NCBI GenBank assembly: GCA_045647525.1
Contig: JAZRMK010000027.1
Location: 1-8,681 of the forward strand
Origin: UMGS172 sp045647525
Lineage (GTDB): Bacteria; Bacillota; Clostridia; Oscillospirales; Acutalibacteraceae
DNA: 8,681 nt
Direction: 5' to 3'
The translations under genes and the position numbers were made by a program. The notes under the pieces are model-generated. The model was not told where the DNA came from. It searched no databases and saw only the letters and a list, made by a program, of their open reading frames with translations. Positions 1 through 5,698 of this stretch are shown piece after piece. Position 1 is the first letter of the stretch, and each line of letters begins with the position of its first letter.

Positions 1-125
1 ACCATTCCGTCAATATAGAGTTCTCTTAAAGTTTCGTCGTATTTTTCGCAATCAAACTTAATTCCGTATATTCCATAGGAGCGTATATCCCTGCTGTCGT
101 TAACACTGAATTTCCCATCGGGTGA
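1..125 (+). repeat. 125-bp perfect direct repeat, copy A
   Basis: Bases 1-125 are identical to 756-880 (offset 755), with the first mismatch at 126 versus 881. The repeat lies inside the paralogous zinc-ribbon genes in the same reading frame, encoding the start of their C-terminal domain. Its left limit is unknown because the window begins inside it, so the true repeat may be longer. Confidence 0.97.
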
Positions 126-494
126 AGGCACTTTCCAGCTGAAAGACTTCCTTACACCTTCGTCTAATTCGATTGGTATTAACGGTTCAAAATACACATC
201 GACAACGCGTGAGATTATGTACGCCAACAATGTTAATACAACACCAATTAAGAGGATTAACGCATTTGACGAAAGCAACGTCACCACAAAAAAGGCCAAG
301 GCTATGAATACAGGGAATGTTCTCCATAATAAAAGCTTTTTGGTTTTTGGAATTGTCCTGCTCCATTTATTGCAATCTTTGCATAAAACCGTTGCAGGAT
401 AGAATATTTGATAATGGTAGCGACTGCGAGAAAAAAGCCTGTCAATTATGCCAATGGATCTTTGCCCGCAGTGAGGACAGCGGTATTTTTTCAT
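1..494 (-). CDS. Zinc-ribbon, two-TM membrane protein, paralog of its upstream neighbour (3' end cut by window edge)
   Basis: Translating the minus strand from ATG at 494 gives 164 uninterrupted codons to the window edge; the C-terminus is missing. The start is supported by GGAGG six bases upstream. The protein begins MKKYRCPHCGQ, with CPHC at residues 6-9 and CKDC at 38-41, an apparent four-cysteine zinc ribbon. Two hydrophobic segments follow at about 54-74 and 77-96, then a soluble tail. The tail from S124 on is identical to residues 122-163 of the neighbour at 566-1243, encoded by a perfect 125-bp DNA repeat. The N-terminal halves match in layout but only weakly in sequence. It lies 71 bp downstream of that neighbour with no terminator or convincing promoter between, so the two are probably co-transcribed. 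Function unknown; a membrane-anchored protein with a zinc ribbon (probably cytoplasmic) and a soluble C-terminal domain is all that can be inferred. Confidence 0.85.
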   Translation of the reverse strand, partial: MKKYRCPHCGQRSIGIIDRLFSRSRYHYQIFYPATVLCKDCNKWSRTIPKTKKLLLWRTFPVFIALAFFVVTLLSSNALILLIGVVLTLLAYIISRVVDVYFEPLIPIELDEGVRKSFSWKVPSPDGKFSVNDSRDIRSYGIYGIKFDCEKYDETLRELYIDGM

Positions 495-565
495 AAATAG
501 CCTCCAACTTAATAATCAATAGTCATATCGACCCATGTTGTGTATGAGTAGTGAATACGCAAGTT

Positions 566-1243
566 TTACTGCTCATCCGATTCTGCGCGTTCGGGGAACA
601 TTTCTTCAACTTGTCCTCGGCAAATAAATTGGTCGTTGTCTTCAACCATAAATTTTGAACCCGGTTGCAACAACTCTTTTGGAACAAATTTCTTCCCGAT
701 TATTCGGACTTCAAACATATTACTGCCCTTTTTCTTTTCATGGAACACCACAGGTACCATTCCGTCAATATAGAGTTCTCTTAAAGTTTCGTCGTATTTT
801 TCGCAATCAAACTTAATTCCGTATATTCCATAGGAGCGTATATCCCTGCTGTCGTTAACACTGAATTTCCCATCGGGTGATTCATCAAAGCCGGACGGTG
901 AGGGAAACAATTGTCTTCGTTTGATGCGTTTCAATGATCTAGCAGGTGTTGCTATCAGTAGATCAATAAAAGGGTACACAAATATCAACAGAGCGAAAAA
1001 ACGGTTTATGTAAACGCCTGCCAATATTACGGGAATCAATATCAGCAACAACGTACCGCAGCGCAACGAAGTTATCCCTGATGAGACGATTATCGGTGTG
1101 CAACATTGTCCGCATTGACGGCATTCAACGTAATTATAATATTTAGGGGTCCCACCGAAACCTCTACTCGTACCGTAGCTGGCCAATATGTCGCTATAAC
1201 TTATTGTTTTCCACCCACAATGCGGACAGCGGTATCTTTTCAT
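566..1243 (-). CDS. Zinc-ribbon, two-TM membrane protein of unknown function
   Basis: A complete 225-residue protein starting MKRYRCPHCGW. CPHC at 6-9 and CRQC at 41-44 form a probable zinc ribbon with a 31-residue insert; C47 and C48 lie next to it. Hydrophobic segments at about 62-78 and 82-99 are followed by a basic stretch (RSLKRIKRR, 102-110), which favours a cytoplasmic C-terminal domain. Residues 122-163 are identical to the downstream paralog. The last 45 residues (pattern LLQPGSKFMVEDND...CRGQVEEMF) vaguely recall the end of an EF-Tu-type beta barrel, which is a weak inference only. ATG at 1243 is preceded by GGGTGAG, and a sigma-A-like promoter lies at 1279-1307. It is the first gene of a probable two-gene unit. 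I recognise no named family; it resembles the many small clostridial CxxC-ribbon membrane proteins. Confidence 0.85.
   Translation of the reverse strand: MKRYRCPHCGWKTISYSDILASYGTSRGFGGTPKYYNYVECRQCGQCCTPIIVSSGITSLRCGTLLLILIPVILAGVYINRFFALLIFVYPFIDLLIATPARSLKRIKRRQLFPSPSGFDESPDGKFSVNDSRDIRSYGIYGIKFDCEKYDETLRELYIDGMVPVVFHEKKKGSNMFEVRIIGKKFVPKELLQPGSKFMVEDNDQFICRGQVEEMFPERAESDEQ
756..880 (+). repeat. 125-bp perfect direct repeat, copy B
   Basis: This is identical at every base to 1-125, synonymous positions included. It encodes residues 122-163 of the protein at 566-1243. Sequence on its right (codons 1-121) is clearly diverged between the two genes, so the identity is confined to this block, plus whatever lies left of the window. 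Confidence 0.97.
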
Positions 1244-1278
1244 AAGAACTCACCCTATCTGAAACCATTTATATATCA

Positions 1279-1307
1279 ATATTATCACATTACATTTCTG
1301 TTTTCAA
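1279..1307 (-). promoter_or_regulatory. Predicted sigma-A-type promoter for the zinc-ribbon gene pair
   Basis: Read on the minus strand: TTGAAA (1302-1307), a 17-bp spacer, then TAATAT (1279-1284) preceded by TGA, an extended -10 feature. The overlapping GATAAT would give a 15-bp spacer. It lies about 36 bp upstream of the ATG at 1243. The minus-strand core ATGTGATA recurs in the lipoprotein promoter at 2691-2719. Confidence 0.55.
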
Positions 1308-1332
1308 TGCCAGGCTCTTAGAAACTGTAAAC

Positions 1333-1542
1333 TTAACTGTCATTCTGAGCGTAGCGAAGAATCTCTTCCACCTTTAACTGTCATTCTGAGACGAAGTCGA
1401 AGAATCTCCCCCCCTTTAACTGTCATTCTGAGACGAAGTCGAAGAATCTCACCACGCCACCGACATTACCACGGAATCCTTCACTACCGTTCAGGATGAC
1501 TGCGGTTAAGTTGCTCGTTCCCTCACTGCCGTTCAGGATGAC
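1333..1542. repeat. Interspersed-repeat array: three direct and two inverted units, 41-42 bp period
   Basis: This fills most of the 365-bp gene-free stretch 1244-1608. Direct units lie at 1333-1365, 1372-1408 and 1414-1450. Units 2 and 3 are identical over 37 bp (core TTAACTGTCATTCTGAG, then CGAAGAATCTC); unit 1 has CGTAGCGAAG in the middle and lacks a base. Inverted, diverged units lie around 1473-1500 and 1519-1542, sharing TTCAGGATGAC exactly 42 bp apart; their reverse complement reads GTCATCCTGAACGG. The two halves could pair into a long imperfect stem, with several differences tolerated as G-U pairs. Repeats of this GTCATTCTGAG...GAAGAATCT type are widespread intergenic elements in many bacteria (recalled knowledge). 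No transposase or open reading frame is associated with them here. Confidence 0.85.
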
Positions 1543-1564
1543 GCTGGCAGAGCCTTTTATTACT

Positions 1565-1599
1565 AAAACAACCGCCACGAGTTTCGCAGCGGTTGTTTT
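1565..1599 (-). terminator. Rho-independent terminator of the lipoprotein gene
   Basis: A perfect 11-bp stem (AAAACAACCGC at 1565-1575 with GCGGTTGTTTT at 1589-1599) and a 13-base loop begin 9 bp past the lipoprotein stop codon. On the minus strand the stem ends in TTTT, followed by an A/T-rich stretch. On the plus strand there are also four T's, so it may work weakly in both directions. Confidence 0.85.
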
Positions 1600-1608
1600 C
1601 AATTACCA

Positions 1609-2595
1609 TTATCCGACTTTTACGTATATGGAACAATCATATTCGGTTTGCATTCTATCAGCCTCCGGGTCATAACACGCGGTGTATACCATATTAACAT
1701 ACAAGTCACCGTTTGAATCAATGACAAGCAGACCGTTTGAATCAAATTCAAGCCGAACAATATCCTTCGAATCGGGATTTTCAGCCAGTGTTTGCGTATT
1801 GGTAAGGTCTGCCTTCGATTGTAATTGCGCCTTTGCCGACGATATTGCCGCGTCAATATGTTCTTTTGTTATGTTAGGATTAGCATAATCAAATGCACAC
1901 AAGTTAAAAGCCTCATAACTTTGTACTTCACCCGTGCTTGTAATTCCAAGACATATGACTTCAAGCGCTTGATGTCCCTTGAACTCTCTGCGATACGTCA
2001 GATCCCAATAATTAGAATCCTCAGAGCATCTTATTATATAACTTTTATACTTGCTGAATTCCTCTTCGCTCATAATCTGAGACATAAAATCCTCAGCAAT
2101 ATTTTTTATTTCATCCTCGCTGAATTCCTTTTCTGCCGAAGATGAAGGCGTGTTCATTGTTAAAGCCGTAATCTGCTCGGTGCCTTTAAGGAACTCAACT
2201 GAAATTTCTGAACCCTTATAACATTCAACGCCGCGCCTAAGAACATCGTTTTTACCGTTGTCGTGTATTAGAGTTTCTACATACGTCACTTGATATTCCT
2301 TGCCGTATATGTTGACCGTTTTATTCTTTTTGGCATCAGGATCAACAAAAGAAGATCTCATAAACCACGTAGAAGTCTCATATATATCGTCATATTTCTC
2401 ATCAGAATTTGTTATTATCTCAACTGTTTGGGGAGTTGCTAATTCCACCGAAGTTGCAACATCGTCTGATGTATCAGAGCTGTTTGACGAATTACTGTTG
2501 CCGGGTACGGAAGATATCTGGGACTGTGTATCTGATGTTTTACAAGAACACAGCAAGAAACATACTGCCATAGCTACAAGCAAAATTCCTTTCAT
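1609..2595 (-). CDS. Predicted lipoprotein of unknown function
   Basis: A 328-residue exported lipoprotein. ATG at 2595 is preferred over the longer in-frame ATG at 2640: AAAGAGG lies about nine bases upstream of 2595, and translation from it starts directly with a lipoprotein signal (MKGILLVAMAVCFLLCSC). The lipobox is LCSC and the predicted lipidated residue is C18. A low-complexity Ser/Asn/Asp linker (about 19-50) leads to a soluble domain. The middle region, with W-D-L-T-Y-R-R, then G-x-V-x-S-Y and ITKEHIDAAISSA, is loosely reminiscent of PepSY/YcdB-like extracellular domains, but I would not assign it. The gene has its own promoter (2691-2719), a structured leader and a terminator (1565-1599), so it is probably monocistronic. 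It lies downstream of the spoIID-like gene on the same strand, with no demonstrated link to sporulation. Confidence 0.85.
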   Translation of the reverse strand: MKGILLVAMAVCFLLCSCKTSDTQSQISSVPGNSNSSNSSDTSDDVATSVELATPQTVEIITNSDEKYDDIYETSTWFMRSSFVDPDAKKNKTVNIYGKEYQVTYVETLIHDNGKNDVLRRGVECYKGSEISVEFLKGTEQITALTMNTPSSSAEKEFSEDEIKNIAEDFMSQIMSEEEFSKYKSYIIRCSEDSNYWDLTYRREFKGHQALEVICLGITSTGEVQSYEAFNLCAFDYANPNITKEHIDAAISSAKAQLQSKADLTNTQTLAENPDSKDIVRLEFDSNGLLVIDSNGDLYVNMVYTACYDPEADRMQTEYDCSIYVKVG

Positions 2596-2636
2596 ATACC
2601 AGCGCCTCTTTCTACTGTAAATACTGATTAGTATCT

Positions 2637-2652
2637 CCATAATATATTATGG
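2637..2652. promoter_or_regulatory. Perfect 16-bp palindrome in the lipoprotein leader
   Basis: CCATAATA at 2637-2644 is followed immediately by its reverse complement TATTATGG at 2645-2652. It sits about 42 bp upstream of the lipoprotein start codon and downstream of the predicted transcription start. A dimeric repressor operator is possible; as RNA it would lack a proper loop. Function is inferred from symmetry only. Confidence 0.4.
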
Positions 2653-2663
2653 GATAGTCCTGC

Positions 2664-2682
2664 GGCAGTTTTTGCCACTGCC
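2664..2682 (-). other. Leader hairpin of the lipoprotein transcript
   Basis: GGCAGT at 2664-2669 and ACTGCC at 2677-2682 form a 6-bp GC-rich stem with a 7-base loop. It falls almost at the predicted 5' end of the lipoprotein mRNA, where it could protect the transcript or, as DNA, serve as a binding site. No T-tract follows, so it is not a terminator. Confidence 0.4.
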
Positions 2683-2690
2683 TCAATTTG

Positions 2691-2719
2691 AGTGTATCAC
2701 ATAACATATATTTTCTCAA
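2691..2719 (-). promoter_or_regulatory. Predicted sigma-A-type promoter of the lipoprotein gene
   Basis: Minus strand: TTGAGA (2714-2719), exactly 17 bp, then TACACT (2691-2696) with an extended -10 TGA just before it. Transcription would start near 2684, giving a leader of about 90 bases to the ATG at 2595. Confidence 0.6.
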
Positions 2720-2807
2720 TTACATTTGCTGTGTTTTGGCAAATTTTGGATATATGCATAATTGTTGTATCACGATTTTGTGAAATATGATACCGTTTCG
2801 ACACGAT

Positions 2808-3758
2808 TCAACCGATTTCGCAGCCTTTATAGTACCAATGCAGTATCTCCACGTAATCGCTTCCCTGCAATGCCATAAACTGCGCGCCATACTGACTCAT
2901 TCCCACACCGTGCCCGTTGCCGCGCACCGAAAACACGAAATTTCCGTCCTTGCAGCTCACGTCAAAATTGGCGCTTTTAAGTCCGAATGCCTCACGAAGT
3001 TCGGCGCCCGTGAATGCTTTGTCCCCGATTTCAAGGCTTAAAACCGTTCCCGACTCGGAATTTTTGATTTCTCCGAGCCACTCGTTTGCCTCGCCCGAAA
3101 GTTTGGCGCCCAATTTTTCCGCCTTTGCCTTAAACTCGTCACTGCTTATCGTCTTTTCACTTGAATATTCGGGGCAAAGCAGGTCACCGACGCTCTCAAC
3201 CGGTTGCAGATACGGGTAACTGCCACCCCAAAGCAATTCAGCACTTTCGGTCTTTCCGCCCGAAATGTTATGATAAATAGACAGTGCGATCTGTCCGTCG
3301 TAGGTAATTACCTTGCCCAAAACCGACTTCACGGCATCGCCTATTTTCTTGCTGTACGCGGAGTAGTTGCTGCCTTCCCTTTTTTTAAACTCCTCTTCGG
3401 TCATATACGCCTGGTCAGGACTTGTACTATCGGTTATATCATAGTCCTTGTCCTTATTTTGCTGCTTTCTGTAAAGTGCAAAGGTATATGCCGCTACGGC
3501 CTGCGCTTTAAGCGCTTCCGTGGAATACTCGGCAGGCATTTCTGCATATACCACGCCTTTTATGTAATCAAACGCCGAAAGTTTAACGATTTCACCGTCT
3601 TCCATTTTGACCCTGAAACTCTCACCATCGACCGTGCCGTCAGGAGTCTCAACTGTATAGTCAACCGACGGCAAAATAGTTTTATTCATCGAAAAAAGCG
3701 GAAAAAGAACATGACTTAAAAATAATGCCGCTATAACACCTGCGTAAATTCCTCTCAT
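2808..3758 (-). CDS. spoIID: SpoIID/LytB-domain protein, stage II sporulation protein D
   Basis: A 316-residue protein with an N-terminal membrane anchor or signal (about 4-22) and a SpoIID domain. SpoIID is a lytic transglycosylase that, with SpoIIP and SpoIIM, remodels septal peptidoglycan during engulfment in endospore formers. Visible hallmarks are VVYAEMPAEYSTEALKAQAV (69-88), with the presumed catalytic Glu at 73; YHNISGGKTES (162-172), close to the family's SGGxTE signature; and GNGHGVGMSQYGA (280-292). Unusually, the segment before QAY (107-118) reads DITDSTSPDQAY, lacking the Cys and His-Cys that form a zinc site in clostridial SpoIID. The start is supported by GAGGG six bases upstream. 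It is divergent from the membrane protein at 3885. Other SpoIID-domain paralogs exist in Clostridia, so true spoIID identity is probable rather than certain. No sigma-E-type promoter was evident. Confidence 0.88.
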   Translation of the reverse strand: MRGIYAGVIAALFLSHVLFPLFSMNKTILPSVDYTVETPDGTVDGESFRVKMEDGEIVKLSAFDYIKGVVYAEMPAEYSTEALKAQAVAAYTFALYRKQQNKDKDYDITDSTSPDQAYMTEEEFKKREGSNYSAYSKKIGDAVKSVLGKVITYDGQIALSIYHNISGGKTESAELLWGGSYPYLQPVESVGDLLCPEYSSEKTISSDEFKAKAEKLGAKLSGEANEWLGEIKNSESGTVLSLEIGDKAFTGAELREAFGLKSANFDVSCKDGNFVFSVRGNGHGVGMSQYGAQFMALQGSDYVEILHWYYKGCEIG

Positions 3759-3782
3759 AGTAAACCCTCATAAATCTTTAAC

Positions 3783-3810
3783 ATTTTAAGTAATTGACAA
3801 ACTGCTTCAA
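3783..3810 (-). promoter_or_regulatory. Possible promoter of the spoIID-like gene
   Basis: Minus strand: TTGAAG (3805-3810), a 16-bp spacer, then TAAAAT (3783-3788). It is a fair sigma-A match that overlaps the divergent plus-strand promoter. A sporulation sigma factor would be expected for spoIID, so this assignment is tentative. Confidence 0.35.
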
Positions 3811-3822
3811 AAATAATACAAT
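3794..3822 (+). promoter_or_regulatory. Strong sigma-A-type promoter of the membrane protein gene
   Basis: A perfect -35 TTGACA (3794-3799), a 17-bp spacer and TACAAT (3817-3822, five of six consensus bases). Transcription would begin near 3829, about 55 bases before the TTG start at 3885. Confidence 0.75.
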
Positions 3823-3884
3823 AAACCTATCGTACATAATAATATATGATTTCAATATTGGTTTAATGACTTGGAGGATTTTCG

Positions 3885-4757
3885 TTGAAATTACAGTTGA
3901 CAACACTGCTTTACCTTATCGGCAACGCAGTTTTAATTCTTTTCAGAACAATACAGATAATATTTTTTACAGAACCCGGCTCGGCTTTTTTAAAAACATC
4001 GTCACTGCCGATAAACATTATTTTGGTGGTCGTTTCACTGCTTCTGATGGTATCGGTGTTTACCAACGCGCTCTACAAACCCCGTATGCCGAAAGAAATA
4101 AAAACCAAGTCCGTTCCGTCGGTTGCAATTTCTGTCTTCGCAGGCGTCCTTTATATCATAAGCGGTTCGATTTATCTTGCAGGAAACATCCAGACCGGCG
4201 GTCTTTTCTTCACAATTTCACTCTTCGGTGGGTTGACCTGCTTTTTATATGGATTTACCGAGTTTTCGGGTTTCGAATTCCCCAGAATCGCAACACTTGT
4301 ATGGATAGGTGTTTGGGTGTATGAGTTTATTTTGTCCTACGCCTATTATTCAACCCGTCCCTTGCGTTTCAGAACTATTCTCGAAACCCTTGCAATAGCC
4401 TTCGTTTTGCTGTTCTTTATTTCGTTCGGAAAACTCAAAAGCGGTGTCAAGCAGTCGAGAAACATTCAGTTGCTCTACCCATTGGGACTTATTGCATCGA
4501 CACTTTGTTTTGTTTCGCTTGTCCCCGAATGGTTGGCATTGCTTTTAAAGCACGGCGCGAAGGTTTCCGACTCCTGCATTTCACAACCTGCGTTATTGGC
4601 GGCAGGCTCGTTTACCGCCTTTGTTTCTCTCTATTGTTTCAAAAAACAGCCTCGTGAGGTTAAAAACATCGAAGATGAATTGCCCGAAACCGAGATGCCT
4701 TTCTATATGGAGTCATTCGAGAAATTCCACATAAACCCCCGCGAAGACGACAAATGA
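3885..4757 (+). CDS. Integral membrane protein of unknown function, about 8 TM segments, TTG start
   Basis: A 290-residue protein, the only plus-strand gene in the window. The start is a TTG codon at 3885 with GGAGG seven bases upstream. Hydrophobic segments lie at about 8-28, 41-62, 79-98, 105-123, 134-155, 165-182, 196-214 and 235-252. They are followed by an acidic, hydrophilic tail of about 38 residues (253-290) containing ELPETEMPFYMESFEKF. No transporter or enzyme motif is recognisable. It is transcribed from a near-consensus promoter that overlaps the one proposed for the divergent spoIID-like gene, and ends at a bidirectional terminator shared with ribF. Pairing with spoIID could mean a role in the cell envelope or sporulation, but that is inference from position alone. 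Confidence 0.88.
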   Translation: MKLQLTTLLYLIGNAVLILFRTIQIIFFTEPGSAFLKTSSLPINIILVVVSLLLMVSVFTNALYKPRMPKEIKTKSVPSVAISVFAGVLYIISGSIYLAGNIQTGGLFFTISLFGGLTCFLYGFTEFSGFEFPRIATLVWIGVWVYEFILSYAYYSTRPLRFRTILETLAIAFVLLFFISFGKLKSGVKQSRNIQLLYPLGLIASTLCFVSLVPEWLALLLKHGAKVSDSCISQPALLAAGSFTAFVSLYCFKKQPREVKNIEDELPETEMPFYMESFEKFHINPREDDK

Positions 4758-4763
4758 AAAACA

Positions 4764-4793
4764 AAAAAGCCGAGATATAAATCTCGGCTTTTT
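4764..4793. terminator. Bidirectional rho-independent terminator between convergent genes
   Basis: A perfect 13-bp stem (AAAAAGCCGAGAT at 4764-4776 with ATCTCGGCTTTTT at 4781-4793) with a 4-base loop, and T-runs on both strands. It ends the membrane protein gene on the plus strand and the infB-ribF operon on the minus strand. No rpsO gene lies between ribF and this terminator, unlike in Bacillus subtilis. Confidence 0.95.
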
Positions 4794-4797
4794 ATTT

Positions 4798-5679
4798 TTA
4801 AATATATAAAGAAAATTCTTTCTTTGCTGTTTCTGCATCCTCTGATATGGCTTGTTGCAACTCGTCAAGAGAATTGAACTGCCTTTCCTCGCGCAGATAT
4901 TTAAGTAGCTTTATCTCGACCTCTTTGCCGTAAACATTACCGCTAAAATCACAAATGTAGGTCTCGCTCTGCGGTTTTTGAAGTTTAAAGGTCGGTCGTA
5001 TCCCAATGTTTGTCACTCCCGCGTACAACATTCCGTCAACCTTGACCGCGGTTGCATAAACACCGAATTTAGGTACAACAAGACTCTCATCAAGCGGTTG
5101 GTTTATCGTAGGAAAGCCTATTGTTCTGCCTCTTTCATCGCCGTGACACACCTCGGTTTTGAAGGAAAATGCACGTCCTGACAAAAGATTGGCAAGACCT
5201 ATGTTGCCGCCTTTTATAAGTTCGCGAATAAAGGTAGACGACACCTCATGACCCGAAACGGTAAGCTTAGGACAGATAACCGCCTCTGCACCGTGCGAAT
5301 GACAATACGATGTCAAAAACTCGGCATTTCCCAGTCCACCTTTTCCAAAATGGTGGTTGAATCCGCACACAACAGTCTTTACATTAAACTCCTCAAACAG
5401 ACAGTCAAGGTACTGTTCTGCGGTCATATCACGCACTGTTTTGTAATCGAGAACCTTCACTGTTTTGAAACCCATTTCGTACAGACTGTTCAATTTGTCC
5501 TGCATGGGCATAAGCATACCGACCTTTTCACCCGATGCCGAGCGTTTAGGCGGTTCTGAAAATGTGACTGCAACCGGTGTAAGAGATGTGAATTTCAATG
5601 CAGAAAGCAACACCGATTGATGACCTTTATGCAACCCGTCAAACGTGCCCAATGCAACAACGCTGCCGTTTTCATACAT
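4798..5679 (-). CDS. ribF: Bifunctional riboflavin kinase / FMN adenylyltransferase (FAD synthetase)
   Basis: Converts riboflavin to FMN and then FAD in the cytoplasm. The start at 5679 (MYENGSVVALGTFDG) is chosen because AAAGGGG lies at suitable spacing; the in-frame ATG at 5688 touches that site, and the extension to 5721 would overlap truB. The product is 293 residues, normal for the family. The N-terminal nucleotidyltransferase domain carries GTFDGLHKGH (11-20), GFNHHFGKG (106-114) and SSTFIR (147-152). The C-terminal kinase domain carries GRTIGFPTIN (184-193), YAGVTNIGIRPTF and a typical end, ETYICDF...YGKEV...LREERQF. Two adenylyltransferase positions depart from my recollection of the consensus: SEPPKR where TPHP-like sequence is usual, and F150 where SSTRIR has Arg. 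It starts 19 bp after the truB stop and is the last gene of the operon. Confidence 0.95.
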   Translation of the reverse strand: MYENGSVVALGTFDGLHKGHQSVLLSALKFTSLTPVAVTFSEPPKRSASGEKVGMLMPMQDKLNSLYEMGFKTVKVLDYKTVRDMTAEQYLDCLFEEFNVKTVVCGFNHHFGKGGLGNAEFLTSYCHSHGAEAVICPKLTVSGHEVSSTFIRELIKGGNIGLANLLSGRAFSFKTEVCHGDERGRTIGFPTINQPLDESLVVPKFGVYATAVKVDGMLYAGVTNIGIRPTFKLQKPQSETYICDFSGNVYGKEVEIKLLKYLREERQFNSLDELQQAISEDAETAKKEFSLYI

Positions 5680-5698
5680 AAAAAACATCCCCTTTCTA

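Noticed and set aside
217..402. Small plus-strand reading frame with a hydrophobic C-terminus
   Set aside because: It lies wholly antisense to the zinc-ribbon gene at 1-494, which has a good ribosome-binding site, a cysteine motif and a paralog. The hydrophobicity mirrors the TM codons on the other strand.
1333..1450. Three regularly spaced repeats suggesting a small CRISPR array
   Set aside because: The gaps between units are only about 5-6 bp, further units are inverted and diverged, and no cas gene is present. It fits an interspersed intergenic repeat.
2596..2640. Upstream in-frame ATG at 2640 as the lipoprotein start
   Set aside because: There is no ribosome-binding site before it, and it would add 15 charged residues ahead of the lipoprotein signal. 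The ATG at 2595 has AAAGAGG and puts the signal at the N-terminus.
2767..2793. Inverted repeat GTATCA...TGATAC downstream of the spoIID-like gene as a terminator
   Set aside because: The stem is only 6 bp, AT-rich, with a 15-base loop and no following T-run on the minus strand.
3204..4324. Plus-strand reading frames at 3204-3719 and 3794-4324
   Set aside because: The first is antisense to the SpoIID gene. The second lacks a ribosome-binding site and mostly overlaps, in another frame, the well-supported TTG-started membrane protein gene.
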